Positions 1-8,500 are shown, counted from the stretch's first letter. The stretch is DNA of 64,000 bases from Pseudoxanthomonas kalamensis DSM 18571 (GCF_010211745.1 NZ_PDWQ01000002.1:186001-250000); one strand, 5' to 3'. Made by a program: numbers and translations. The notes: generated from the letters alone by a model not told the origin.

Positions 1-1506
1 CGAATCCTGCATCCGCAATTGCGCGAGCGCATTGTCTCGGCCGAACAGGCGGCAACCCTGATCCAGCCCGGCGAAACCGTCGCGATGAGCGGCTTCACCG
101 GTTCCGGCTATCCGAAATCGGTGCCTCTGGCGCTGGCCGCGCGCATCGAGCAGTCGCACGCCGCGGGTACCCCGTTCCGGATCAAGGTGCTGACCGGTGC
201 CTCGACCGCGCCCGAACTCGATGGCGCACTGGCCAAGGCCGACGCCATTTCGCTGAGGCTCCCGTTCCAGTCCGACCCGGATGCGCGCAAGCGGATCAAC
301 GACGGCCAGCTGGAATACATCGACATGCACCTGAGCCAGGTCGCGCAGCAGACCTGGTTCGGCATATACGGCGACATCGACACCGCGATCGTCGAGGCCA
401 CTGCGATCCGCGAAGACGGCCGCCTGGTCCCGTCCACGTCGGTCGGCAACAACAAGACCTGGCTCGACCTTGCCCGCAAGGTCATCATCGAGGTCAACCA
501 GTGGCAGCCGGCCGAAATCGACGGCATGCACGACATCTACTACGGCACCGCCCTGCCGCCGCAGCGCAAGCCGATCCCGCTGGTGAAGTCCGACGACCGT
601 ATCGGCGAGCCCTATCTGCGTTGCGATCCGGACAAGGTCGTGGCCGTGGTGCTGACCGACAAGCCGGATCGCAACAGCCCCTTCGCCCCGATCGACGCGA
701 CCAGCGAACGGATCGCGGGACACTTCATCGAGTTCCTCGGCCATCAGGTCAAGCACGGCCTGTTGCCGTCCAACCTGTTGCCGCTGCAATCCGGGGTCGG
801 CAACATCCCCAACGCAGTGCTGGCCGGACTCGGCAACAGCGGACTGCGCGGCCTGCACGCCTTCACCGAGGTCATCCAGGACGGCATGCTGGACCTGCTC
901 AAGTCCGGCGTCCTGGCCAGCGCCTCATGCACCGGCTTCGCGCTGAGCCCGGCTGCCAGCGAGGAATTCAAGCGCGGCATCCGCTTCTACCGCGAACGCA
1001 TCATCCTGCGCACGCAGGAGATATCGAACCATCCGGAACTGGTGCGCCGGCTGGGTTGCATCGCGATGAACGGAATGATCGAGGTCGACCTCTACGGCAA
1101 CGTCAACTCCACCCACATCATGGGCTCACGCATCCAGAACGGTATCGGCGGCTCCGGCGATTTCGCCCGCAACGGCTATCTTTCGGTATTCCTGAGCCCG
1201 AGCACCGCGCGCAACGGCAGCATTTCCTCCCTCGTGCCGATGGTCAGCCATGTCGACCATACCGAACACGATGTGGCGGTCATCGTCACCGAGCGGGGGC
1301 TGGCCGACCTGCGCGGGCTGTCGCCCAAGCAACGCGCCCGCGCCTTGCTCGACAATTGCGCACACCCGGACTACCGCGATCAACTGGAAGACTATTTCGA
1401 CCGCGCCTGCCGGGAAAGCTACGGACGGCACACGCCCCACCTGCTGCCCGAGGCGCTGTCCTGGCACCAGCGCTGGCTGGATACCGGCAGCATGAAGGCG
1501 AACTGA
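1..1506 (+). CDS. Acetyl-CoA hydrolase / succinyl-CoA:acetate CoA-transferase family protein (5' end outside window)
   Basis: This is a cytosolic enzyme of the Ach1/Cat1/AarC family, which moves CoA between acetate, succinate and related acids or hydrolyses the thioester. The frame is open to the left edge. The first start-like codon is TTG at 19, giving 495 residues, but the codons before it also read sensibly, so the real start is probably upstream. Numbered from the TTG, the motif FTEVIQDG (about 281-288) carries the Glu (284) that aligns with the catalytic glutamate of the family, and a glycine-rich GGSGDF lies at 377-382. The length fits the family (about 500 aa). It converges on pilU with a 49-bp gap. 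The family assignment is firm; transferase versus hydrolase activity cannot be decided from sequence. Confidence 0.86.
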   Translation, partial: RILHPQLRERIVSAEQAATLIQPGETVAMSGFTGSGYPKSVPLALAARIEQSHAAGTPFRIKVLTGASTAPELDGALAKADAISLRLPFQSDPDARKRINDGQLEYIDMHLSQVAQQTWFGIYGDIDTAIVEATAIREDGRLVPSTSVGNNKTWLDLARKVIIEVNQWQPAEIDGMHDIYYGTALPPQRKPIPLVKSDDRIGEPYLRCDPDKVVAVVLTDKPDRNSPFAPIDATSERIAGHFIEFLGHQVKHGLLPSNLLPLQSGVGNIPNAVLAGLGNSGLRGLHAFTEVIQDGMLDLLKSGVLASASCTGFALSPAASEEFKRGIRFYRERIILRTQEISNHPELVRRLGCIAMNGMIEVDLYGNVNSTHIMGSRIQNGIGGSGDFARNGYLSVFLSPSTARNGSISSLVPMVSHVDHTEHDVAVIVTERGLADLRGLSPKQRARALLDNCAHPDYRDQLEDYFDRACRESYGRHTPHLLPEALSWHQRWLDTGSMKAN

Positions 1507-1555
1507 GGGGCTGCCGTCTGCCGCGGCATCGGCCACAACCGCGCCGCGGCGCTTC

Positions 1556-2689
1556 TCAGTTGCGTACCTCGGCCACTTCCACCCCATCCAGCCCCTGCGC
1601 CAGGGTCCGCGCATCGCCGCCCTGCGACAGCTTGATCTTGAGCCGGACCTCGTTCTGCGAGTCGGCGTGGCGCAGCGCGTCCTCGTAGCTGATCTCGCCG
1701 GCCTGGTACAGCTCGAACAGGCTCTGGTCGAAGGTCTTCATGCCCAGGTTGGTGGATTCCTTCATCACTTCCTTGAGCTTGTGGATCTCGCCGTCGCGGA
1801 TGTAGTCCTGCACCAGCGGCGTGCCGAGCAGGATCTCCATCGCCACCCGCCGCGCCTTGCCGTCGGGGGTCGGGATCAGCTGCTGCGCGACCACGCCCTT
1901 GAGGTTCAGCGACAGGTCCATCAGCAACTGCTGGCGGCGATCTTCCGGGAAGAAGTTGATGATGCGGTCCATCGCCTGGTTGGCGTTGTTGGCGTGCAGC
2001 GTGCACAGCACCAGGTGGCCGGTTTCGGCGAAGGCGATGGCGTGGTCCATGCCCTCGCGGGTGCGCACCTCGCCGATCATGATCACGTCGGGGGCCTGGC
2101 GCAGGGTGTTCTTCAGCGCCGCGTCCCAGCTGTCGGTGTCGATGCCGACCTCGCGCTGGGTGATGATGCAGCCCTCGTGCTTGTGCACGAACTCGATCGG
2201 GTCCTCGATGGTGATGATGTGGCCGGTCGAATTCTGGTTGCGGTAGCCGATCATCGCCGCCAGCGAGGTCGACTTGCCGGTGCCGGTGGCGCCGACGAAG
2301 ATGATGATGCCGCGCTTGGTCATCGCCAGCGTCTTGATGATCGGCGGCAGGTTCAATTCCTCCACCGTCGGGATCCGCGCCTCGATCCGGCGCAGCACCA
2401 TGCCGACCTGGTTGCGCTGGTAGAAGCAGCTGACGCGGAAGCGGCCGACGCCGGCCACGCCGATGGCGAAGTTGCACTCGTGGGTCTTTTCGAACTCCTC
2501 GCGCTGCGCCGGCGTCATCACGTTCAGCACCAGGTCGCGCGACTGCTGCGGCGTCAGCGGCGTCTGCGTCACCGGCGAGATCTTGCCGTGCACCTTGATC
2601 GACGGCGGCATGCCCGCGGTGATGAACAGGTCCGAGGCCTTCTGGTGCGCCATCAGTTTGAGGAAGGAGGTGAAATCAATGGTGCTCAT
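1556..2689 (-). CDS. pilU: Twitching motility ATPase PilU
   Basis: This is a hexameric AAA-type retraction motor of the type IV pilus, acting on the inner-membrane face together with PilT. The 377 residues contain Walker A GATGTGKST (133-141), an Asp box with IEDPIEF, a Walker B-like IMIGEVR, and a His box (TLHANNANQ). The acidic, longer C-terminal tail after the ATPase core and the partner pilT just upstream identify it as PilU rather than PilT. The ATG is preceded by a GAGGA ribosome binding site. It lies 54 bp downstream of pilT on the same strand, so the two are probably co-transcribed. PilU usually depends on PilT and adds force to retraction. Confidence 0.95.
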   Translation of the reverse strand: MSTIDFTSFLKLMAHQKASDLFITAGMPPSIKVHGKISPVTQTPLTPQQSRDLVLNVMTPAQREEFEKTHECNFAIGVAGVGRFRVSCFYQRNQVGMVLRRIEARIPTVEELNLPPIIKTLAMTKRGIIIFVGATGTGKSTSLAAMIGYRNQNSTGHIITIEDPIEFVHKHEGCIITQREVGIDTDSWDAALKNTLRQAPDVIMIGEVRTREGMDHAIAFAETGHLVLCTLHANNANQAMDRIINFFPEDRRQQLLMDLSLNLKGVVAQQLIPTPDGKARRVAMEILLGTPLVQDYIRDGEIHKLKEVMKESTNLGMKTFDQSLFELYQAGEISYEDALRHADSQNEVRLKIKLSQGGDARTLAQGLDGVEVAEVRN

Positions 2690-2743
2690 TGGAATTCCTC
2701 TGTATGAGGCCGTCGCGGCGACAGCCCGCCGGCAGTGGTCGGC

Positions 2744-3781
2744 TTATTCGAACAGGCGCTTGTCCTTGGCGTATTCCCTGGCCTGCTGGCGGGTGATCAG
2801 GCTGCGCTTGACCAGGTCCTGCAGGTTCTGGTCCAGCGTCTGCATGCCCATCTGCTGGCCGGTCTGGATCGCCGAATACATCTGCGCCACCTTGTCTTCG
2901 CGGATCAGGTTGCGGATGGCCGGGGTGGCCACCATGATCTCGTGCGAGGCGATGCGACCGCCGCCGACCCGCTTGAGCAGCGCCTGCGAGATCACCGCAC
3001 GCAGCGACTCGGACAGCATCGAGCGCACCATCGGCTTCTCGCCGGCGGGGAACACGTCGATGATGCGGTCGATGGTCTTGGCCGCCGAACTGGTGTGCAG
3101 GGTGCCGAACACCAGGTGGCCGGTTTCCGCCGCGGTCAGCGCCAGGCGGATGGTTTCCAGGTCGCGCAACTCGCCGACCAGGATGTAGTCCGGGTCCTCG
3201 CGCAGGGCCGAACGCAGCGCCTCGTTGAAGCCGTGGGTGTCGCGGTGCACTTCGCGCTGGTTGACCAGGCACTTCTGCGAGGTGTGGACGAACTCGATCG
3301 GGTCCTCGACAGTGAGGATGTGGCCGTATTCGTTCTTGTTGATGTGGTCGACCATCGCCGCCAGAGTGGTCGACTTGCCCGAGCCGGTCGGCCCGGTCAC
3401 CAGGATCAAGCCCTGCGGCTGCTCGATCAGCTGGCGGAACACCGGCGGGCAGGCCAGGTCCTCCAGGGTCAGCACTTCCGAGGGAATGGTGCGGAACACC
3501 GCGCCGGCGCCGCGGTTCTGGTTGAAGGCGTTGACGCGGAAGCGAGCCAGCGACGGGATCTCGAACGAGAAGTCGACCTCGAGGAATTCCTCGTAGTCGC
3601 GGCGCTGCTTGTCCGACATGATGTCGTAGACCAGCGCGTGGACCTGCTTGTGGTCCAGCGCCGGAATGTTGATCCGGCGCACGTCGCCGTCCACCCGGAT
3701 CATGGGCGGCAGGCCGGCGGACAGATGCAGGTCCGATGCCTTGTTCTTGACCGAAAATGCCAGCAGTTCGGCAATATCCAT
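2744..3781 (-). CDS. pilT: Twitching motility / pilus retraction ATPase PilT
   Basis: This is the main type IV pilus retraction motor. The 345 residues beginning MDIAELL match the normal PilT length. Walker A is GPTGSGKST (130-138), followed by the Asp box (VEDPIEF), the Walker B region ILVGELRD and the His box TLHTSSA; the AIRNLIRE motif typical of PilT is near the C terminus. The reading frame stays open upstream to 4108, but that extension lies over yggS on the other strand, so the ATG at 3781 was chosen. It is preceded by a purine-rich GGGGGAAA. pilT is divergent from yggS, and pilU follows. Confidence 0.96.
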   Translation of the reverse strand: MDIAELLAFSVKNKASDLHLSAGLPPMIRVDGDVRRINIPALDHKQVHALVYDIMSDKQRRDYEEFLEVDFSFEIPSLARFRVNAFNQNRGAGAVFRTIPSEVLTLEDLACPPVFRQLIEQPQGLILVTGPTGSGKSTTLAAMVDHINKNEYGHILTVEDPIEFVHTSQKCLVNQREVHRDTHGFNEALRSALREDPDYILVGELRDLETIRLALTAAETGHLVFGTLHTSSAAKTIDRIIDVFPAGEKPMVRSMLSESLRAVISQALLKRVGGGRIASHEIMVATPAIRNLIREDKVAQMYSAIQTGQQMGMQTLDQNLQDLVKRSLITRQQAREYAKDKRLFE

Positions 3782-3836
3782 GTGTCGCTTTCCCCCAGAT
3801 GCCGCGAAAATTTGGAAACCTTTGGCCCCTCGCGGC

Positions 3837-3844
3837 AGTATAGC
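3837..3844. promoter_or_regulatory. Overlapping -10 boxes of the divergent pilT and yggS promoters
   Basis: In the 96-bp gap between the divergent starts of pilT (3781) and yggS (3878), TATACT reads on the minus strand (3842-3837) and TATAGC on the plus strand (3839-3844). The two boxes overlap almost completely, so the two promoters would compete for polymerase. No convincing -35 box was found for either. This is inferred from hexamer similarity only. Confidence 0.35.
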
Positions 3845-3877
3845 GCCCCCGCCACGATATCCAACGGTTGATGGAAC

Positions 3878-4573
3878 ATGCTCGCCGGCACCCTCAGCGA
3901 GACCCTGCAACGCCTTGATAACGCAGCAAAAGCCGCGCACAGGCCAGTGCCCCGCCTGCTGGCCGTTTCCAAGCTGAAACCGGCGGCCGACATCGCCGCG
4001 CTGGCCGCTGCCGGGCAGCGCGCCTTCGGCGAAAACTACGTGCAGGAGGCCCAGGCCAAGGTTGCCGAACTGGCCGGACTGGGGCTGGAGTGGCATCTGA
4101 TCGGCCACCTGCAGTCCAACAAGGCCGAACTAGCCGCCCAGCTGTTCGACTGGGTACAGACCGTGGACCGGCCCAAGCTGGTGACCGCACTGGGCTCGGC
4201 GCGCCCGGTCGACCGCCCACCGCTCAAGGTTCTGATCCAGGTCAACGTGGACGACGAGGCCGGCAAGCACGGCTGCCGGCCGGAGCAGGTCGACGCGCTG
4301 GCCGCCGCGATCGCCGGCCAGCCGGGCCTGAGCCTGCGCGGACTGATGGCCATCCCTACTCCGCATGCCGACATCGAGCGCCGGCGCCCGGCCTTCCGCT
4401 GCATGCGCGAACTGTTCGACGACCTGGCCGCTCGCCATCGCCAGGTCGACACCCTGTCGATGGGCATGAGCGACGATTTCGCCGTGGCCATCGCCGAAGG
4501 GGCGACAATGGTGCGCATCGGTACCGCACTGTTCGGTGCCCGCCCGCCCAAACCACAAGGAATCCCCGCATGA
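3878..4573 (+). CDS. yggS: YggS / PLPBP family pyridoxal-phosphate homeostasis protein
   Basis: This is a cytosolic single-domain PLP-binding protein (fold of the alanine racemase N-terminal barrel) that buffers pyridoxal phosphate; it has no known catalytic reaction. In its 231 residues the PLP-lysine motif AVSKLKP lies near residue 30, with GENYVQE, WHLIGHLQSNK and the C-terminal SMGMSDDF and VRIGTALFG phosphate-cradle motifs. Its stop codon overlaps the proC start (ATGA), so the two are translationally coupled. The yggS-proC pairing is common in proteobacteria. Confidence 0.95.
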   Translation: MLAGTLSETLQRLDNAAKAAHRPVPRLLAVSKLKPAADIAALAAAGQRAFGENYVQEAQAKVAELAGLGLEWHLIGHLQSNKAELAAQLFDWVQTVDRPKLVTALGSARPVDRPPLKVLIQVNVDDEAGKHGCRPEQVDALAAAIAGQPGLSLRGLMAIPTPHADIERRRPAFRCMRELFDDLAARHRQVDTLSMGMSDDFAVAIAEGATMVRIGTALFGARPPKPQGIPA

Positions 4574-5391
4574 GCACCGACCCGATTGCCTTCGTCGGCG
4601 GCGGCAACATGGCGCGCAGCCTGATCGGCGGCCTGATCGCAGGCGGCATGCCGGCCGCATCGATCCGCGTCGCCGAACCGCAGGCGGCCCTGCGCGAAGC
4701 CCTGGTCGACGATTTCGGCATCCACACCTTCGAGCGCGCCGACGACGCCGTGACCGGTGCCGCGACCTGGCTGCTGGCGGTCAAACCGCAGGTCATGCGC
4801 ACCGTCTGCGAAGCATTGGCGCCGCAAGCCGGCGCCGCGCGGCCGCTGGTCGTCTCGATCGGCGCCGGGATCACCACCGGGCAATTGCAGCGCTGGCTGG
4901 GGACGCAATTGCCGGTCGTACGCGCGATGCCCAACACCCCGGCCCTGCTCGGCGCCGGCATCACCGGCTTGTATGCCAACGCACTGGCCGGCGAGGACGG
5001 CTATCGCCGCGCCGAAGCCCTGCTGGCCGGGGCGGGCCAGACCGTGCGGGTCGACGACGAAGCCCTGATCGACGCGGTCACCGCCGTGTCCGGCAGCGGT
5101 CCGGCCTATGCCTTCCTGCTGGCCGAAGCGATGGAAGCCGCCGCCCGCGAACAGGGCATGCCCGCCGACACCGCCCGCGCCCTGGTCCTGCAGACCCTGC
5201 TCGGCGCCGCCCGCATGCTGACCGAAACTGGCGAAGCCCCGGCCGAGCTGCGTCGCCGCGTCACCTCCCCCGGCGGCACCACCCAGGCCGCCGTGGAGAC
5301 TTTCGAAGCCGGCGGTTTCGCCGCACTGGTCGCCGATGCCATCGCCGCAGCCACCCGGCGCGGCCGCGAACTGTCGCAAGCCAACGATTGA
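4570..5391 (+). CDS. proC: Pyrroline-5-carboxylate reductase
   Basis: This enzyme catalyses the last step of proline synthesis, reducing 1-pyrroline-5-carboxylate with NAD(P)H in the cytosol. The 273 residues start with the Rossmann motif FVGGGNMA. VVRAMPNTPALLGAG and the family signature near VSGSGPAYAFLLAEAM and TSPGGTTQAA are present. Start and upstream stop overlap as ATGA with yggS. The lipoprotein gene at 5406 follows after 14 bp, so all three probably form one operon. Confidence 0.97.
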   Translation: MSTDPIAFVGGGNMARSLIGGLIAGGMPAASIRVAEPQAALREALVDDFGIHTFERADDAVTGAATWLLAVKPQVMRTVCEALAPQAGAARPLVVSIGAGITTGQLQRWLGTQLPVVRAMPNTPALLGAGITGLYANALAGEDGYRRAEALLAGAGQTVRVDDEALIDAVTAVSGSGPAYAFLLAEAMEAAAREQGMPADTARALVLQTLLGAARMLTETGEAPAELRRRVTSPGGTTQAAVETFEAGGFAALVADAIAAATRRGRELSQAND

Positions 5392-5405
5392 ACCGGGAGA
5401 TATCC

Positions 5406-5876
5406 GTGCGCATTCCGTCCCTGTCCCCACGCCTGCCCGCGCTGGCGTTCCTGCTGGCCCTGGCCGCCTGCTCCGAAAGCGAACAGCCTCGCCCCGCGCA
5501 GCCGGTGCCGCCGACGCAGTCGGTGTCCGAGTTCGGCGACCTGCGCGTGCGCTACAACGCCCTGCCGACGCTGTCGATGAACGAAGCCGTCGCCCGCGAA
5601 TACGGCGTGCAACGCGACGCCGGCACCGCCTTGCTGGTGATCGCACTACGCAAGGCGCAAGCCGAGGACGAAATCGCGGCCGACGGCCAGGTCGAAGCCG
5701 TGGTCGTCGACCTGCAGGGCCGGCGCCAGGAAGTCGAGCTCCGCGCCGCCGGCACCGGCGACTACGTCGACCATATCGGCACATTCGCCATCGACCCGCA
5801 CGACACCTATCGCATCGAGGCGCGGATCCGCCACGAGGGCCGCACCGAAACGGTGAAGTTCCAGCGCAGCTTCTGA
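5406..5876 (+). CDS. DUF4426-type lipoprotein
   Basis: This is a predicted outer-membrane or periplasmic lipoprotein of 156 residues. A basic start (MRIPSLSPR), a hydrophobic core and the lipobox LAAC predict lipidation at about Cys21. The mature part (FGDLRVRYNALPT, then alternating beta-like stretches ending in FQRSF) resembles the DUF4426 family of small beta-sandwich proteins of unknown function. The start is GTG at 5406, preceded by GGGAGA; no ATG fits the signal sequence. It lies 14 bp after proC. Function unknown. Confidence 0.8.
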   Translation: MRIPSLSPRLPALAFLLALAACSESEQPRPAQPVPPTQSVSEFGDLRVRYNALPTLSMNEAVAREYGVQRDAGTALLVIALRKAQAEDEIAADGQVEAVVVDLQGRRQEVELRAAGTGDYVDHIGTFAIDPHDTYRIEARIRHEGRTETVKFQRSF

Positions 5877-5895
5877 GGCCGAAAAGCCCTGGCCG

Positions 5896-8109
5896 CTACA
5901 GGTCGATGCCGAAACCGACACCCGCCGACTTTTCGCTGCCGCTGAAAGCGCCGCCGAGGCTGAACGTCGCGGTCTTGCCGATGCGCTTGCCATAGCCCAC
6001 CGACAATGCGCTCTCGCCTCCCTGCCAGCCGGCGCCGACCGCGATCCGTCCACGCGGGCTCTGCGTGCCGGCAGCGTTGATCGCCATGTTCAGCATCGCG
6101 CTGCCCATCGCACCCTGGCGGTCGATCCGCCGGTCCTGCTGCCCCAGACGGCGTTCGACCTGGTCGAAACGATCATCCAGCGCATCCAGCCGTCCGTTGA
6201 TGGCCGACGGATCGAAACCGGTCAATGCCGCGACCTGCGTATCGGTATAGGCATTGGCCGCGCTCAGCGTGCTCGCGTCGCCATTGTCAGCATAGGTTTC
6301 CGCCGCCGCCTTCGTGTCGGAATCGCCGGCATCCGCATAATCCTGAGCGGAAGCCAGCGTGGCTGCATCCCCCGTATCGGCATATGTCCGGCTGGCGGCA
6401 GCCGTCGCCGCATCACCATTGTCGGCAATGGCCTGCACCTCCGGCTCGGAAAGCCCCGTCGTCAAACCAGCTATCTGCGTGTCGGTGTAGGCATAGGCAT
6501 CGACCAATGCGGCCTGCAATTGGCTCAGATTGACCGCATCGGTGGCCTCGGTTCCGGCGGCGACATAGGTAATCTGGGTCAGGCTGCTGGAACTACCTAC
6601 CGACAGCGTGCCCTCGCGATCGGCCACCGCACCATAGCCGATAGCAGTGCTGTAGTCCGCCTCGGCCCGCGCGTTCACCCCGGACGCACTGCTGTAATCG
6701 CCCAGCGCCACCACGCCCGCACCCATCGCCACCGCACTAGTGCCGGCGGCATAGCCCGTCTCGCTGCTGGCGTCAAGAATCCCGTCACCATCGGCATCGA
6801 AGTCCGCATTGATGGAGCCGCTGTCATCCCTGTCCCACCACCCCGTCACCGTCACGCTGCCGTTTCCGGCAGCTGCGCTCACTGTTCCGAATGCACTACT
6901 GCGTTCGCCGCTGGCTATACTGTAGCTGCCGAACGCGTTGCTGGAATCTCCGCTGGCCGTGTTGTGAAGGCCGAACGCGTTGCTGGAATCTCCGCTGGCC
7001 TCGTTGCTATAGCCGAACGCGCCGCTGAATTCTCCACTGGCCTCGTTGCTATAGCCGAACGCGCCGCTGAATTCTCCACTAGTCTCGTTGCTAAAGCCGA
7101 ACGCACTGCTAGAAACACCGCTGGCCGTGTTGCGAAGGCCAAACGCGCTGCTGGAATATCCGCTGGCCTCGTTGCTATAGCCGATTGCAGTGCTGTAGTC
7201 CGCCTCGGCCCGCGCGCTCACCCCGAACGCGCTACTGTAATCGCCCAGCGCCACCACACCCGCACCTACCGCCACCGCACTGGTGCCGGCGGCATAGCCC
7301 GTCTCGCTGCTCGCGTCAAGAATCCCGTCGCCATCGGCATCGAAGTCCGCATTGATGGCGCCGTCGCCATTCCTGTCCCACCAGCCCGCCACCGCCACGC
7401 TGCCGTTTCCGGCGGCTGCGCTCACTGTTCCGAATGCGCTACTGCGTTCGCCGCTGGCTATGCTGTAACTGCCGAACGCGTTGCTGTAATCGCCGCTGGC
7501 TTTGCTGTAACTGCCGAACGCACTGCTGGAACCTCCGCTGGCCGTGTTGCGATAGCCGAACGCACTGCTGGAACCCCCGCTGGCCGTGTTGCTATTGCCG
7601 AACGCATTGCTGGCGCTGCCCCCGGCCGTGTTGCTGATTCCGAACGCATTGCTGGCGCTGCCCCCGGCCTGGTTGTTGTAACCGAATGCGTTGTTCCGCG
7701 CGTCGGTCGCCTGATTGTTGAAACCGAAAGCCGAACTGGACAACCCGCTGGCCGTGTTACGCGCACCGACGGCGGAGGCATCCTGGGAAGCGGTCTGGTT
7801 GAAACTGCCGATGGCCACCGACCGAAGCCCATCGGCTTCATTGGCGTAGCCCACGGCACTGGACGATGCCCCGGTCGCAAGGTTGTAGTTGCCCAACGCC
7901 ACCGCCACGGTTCCTGAGGCGGAATTGTTCTGCCCGTAGGCGCTTGCCGAAAGATCGCAGGTCGTGTTGTCGGTTCCGTCCTCGTTGCCCCGATCTGTAC
8001 TGCCGGCATCCGGGCAAGGCGCATCCACCGCCCACGCCGGCGCGGAAAAGCCCAAGGCCGCGAGAATTGCAAAGACCAATGGCGCGGGATATCGCAGTCG
8101 TATCTTCAT
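5896..8109 (-). CDS. Trimeric autotransporter adhesin (YadA-like)
   Basis: This is a surface adhesin of 737 residues. A signal peptide (about 1-28, cleaving after PAWA) is followed by a YadA-type head of 14-residue SxAxGxxNxASG repeats. At 245-265 and 426-446 the head is interrupted by acidic loops (DRNGDGAI, DADGDGIL) that look like calcium-binding loops. The neck motif ATDAVNLSQL is near 520-530, a YAD-rich coiled-coil stalk spans about 535-650, and a YadA membrane anchor fills the last 70-100 residues. The head contains an internal duplication of 181 residues. ATG 8109 was preferred over 8115 because AAGGG then sits 8 nt upstream. It ends the minus-strand exported-protein run and faces the lipoprotein gene with an 18-bp gap. 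Confidence 0.9.
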   Translation of the reverse strand: MKIRLRYPAPLVFAILAALGFSAPAWAVDAPCPDAGSTDRGNEDGTDNTTCDLSASAYGQNNSASGTVAVALGNYNLATGASSSAVGYANEADGLRSVAIGSFNQTASQDASAVGARNTASGLSSSAFGFNNQATDARNNAFGYNNQAGGSASNAFGISNTAGGSASNAFGNSNTASGGSSSAFGYRNTASGGSSSAFGSYSKASGDYSNAFGSYSIASGERSSAFGTVSAAAGNGSVAVAGWWDRNGDGAINADFDADGDGILDASSETGYAAGTSAVAVGAGVVALGDYSSAFGVSARAEADYSTAIGYSNEASGYSSSAFGLRNTASGVSSSAFGFSNETSGEFSGAFGYSNEASGEFSGAFGYSNEASGDSSNAFGLHNTASGDSSNAFGSYSIASGERSSAFGTVSAAAGNGSVTVTGWWDRDDSGSINADFDADGDGILDASSETGYAAGTSAVAMGAGVVALGDYSSASGVNARAEADYSTAIGYGAVADREGTLSVGSSSSLTQITYVAAGTEATDAVNLSQLQAALVDAYAYTDTQIAGLTTGLSEPEVQAIADNGDAATAAASRTYADTGDAATLASAQDYADAGDSDTKAAAETYADNGDASTLSAANAYTDTQVAALTGFDPSAINGRLDALDDRFDQVERRLGQQDRRIDRQGAMGSAMLNMAINAAGTQSPRGRIAVGAGWQGGESALSVGYGKRIGKTATFSLGGAFSGSEKSAGVGFGIDL
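6640..6960 (-). repeat. Copy B of the 543-bp-offset duplication in the adhesin head
   Basis: This segment is a near-identical copy of 7183-7503, offset by 543 bp (181 codons, in frame). Both encode the module running from the YSTAIGY-like head repeat through the acidic DxDGDG loops and the AAAGNGSV segment. Small differences (for example ADNGDG-type versus DDSGS in the first loop) show that the copies have diverged. It looks like unequal crossing-over within the gene. Ends are approximate. Confidence 0.8.
7011..7094 (-). repeat. Tandem 42-bp head repeats (two almost identical units)
   Basis: Units 7011-7052 and 7053-7094 are almost identical and each encodes one 14-residue head repeat (GAFGYSNEASGEFS). 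Similar but more diverged 42-bp units extend on both sides through the adhesin head. The high identity suggests recent gain or loss of units, so repeat number may vary between strains. Confidence 0.75.
7183..7503 (-). repeat. Copy A of the 543-bp-offset duplication in the adhesin head
   Basis: Partner of 6640-6960. This copy encodes the N-terminal acidic-loop module (residues 245-265, with DRNGDG followed by DADGDG). Confidence 0.8.
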
Positions 8110-8396
8110 ATTCATTTCCCTTCGGTTCGTATCGTGTTGTGGGCGACCCAATGACGCATGCACGCCTCTAGGGTTCGGTCGTGCAATGGAACAACTTCCG
8201 GATCAGGGCACGGCATGCATGCGCCACGCCAGGCCCGTGCTGGTCATTCGCTTGCTGTTGTTATCGCTTTTGCAACCGCCGTTGCACTTGCTGCCAAAGA
8301 AACCGCCGATGCAGCCATGGCGAAGCCGCAAGCAAACCGCATGGTTGCTGCGCATGACCCATCCTTGATGCCACGACGGATGTCTGGCTTCATTGA
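8110..8396 (-). other. Long leader of the adhesin gene with possible small or decayed ORFs
   Basis: This is 287 nt without a clear gene, between a sigma-motif promoter (8397-8428) and the adhesin start. Two overlapping small minus-strand frames exist. One runs 8355-8203 (50 codons, cysteine- and glycine-rich, with AAGGA 7 nt before its ATG and its start 42 bp from the -10 element, close to the 46-50 bp of the other regulon genes). The other runs 8342-8244 (32 codons, with a hydrophobic alanine-rich signal-like core). They could be a short exported peptide, a frameshifted remnant of one, or just a long untranslated leader. I cannot choose between these. Confidence 0.35.
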
Positions 8397-8428
8397 GAAC
8401 ATTCGACAAATCACTACAAAGCGGGCCA
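8397..8428 (-). promoter_or_regulatory. Predicted ECF-sigma promoter (copy 1, upstream of the adhesin)
   Basis: On the minus strand TGGCCCGCTT (8428-8419), a 12-bp spacer and TCGAATGTTC (8406-8397) match the bipartite motif found at four other sites in this region. The adhesin start is 288 bp further on, much farther than the 46-50 bp at the other four sites. Inferred to be read by the sigma factor encoded at 18193-18747. Confidence 0.6.
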
Positions 8429-8500
8429 CCGCAGTGACAAAAGGTCAGTGATCGGCCCGATCACCATCCCGGACTGTCCGGCTTCTGCAGCGCACCCCAG

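Noticed and set aside
1507-1555. Possible terminator between the CoA-transferase gene and pilU
   Set aside because: GC-rich repeats exist, but no clear stem with a T run could be drawn.
3782-4108. N-terminal extension of pilT
   Set aside because: It overlaps yggS, and the family length and start fit the ATG at 3781.
6900-7700. Regular repeats that could suggest a CRISPR array
   Set aside because: The 42-bp units are in frame, adjacent without spacers, and encode the adhesin head.
6520-7917. A 465-codon repetitive plus-strand frame that looks like a repeat protein
   Set aside because: It is the antisense image of the adhesin head repeats; the minus frame has a signal peptide, neck and membrane anchor.
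8158-8451. A 97-codon plus-strand frame with a signal-like stretch
   Set aside because: It has no ribosome site and lies across the conserved minus-strand sigma-motif promoter.
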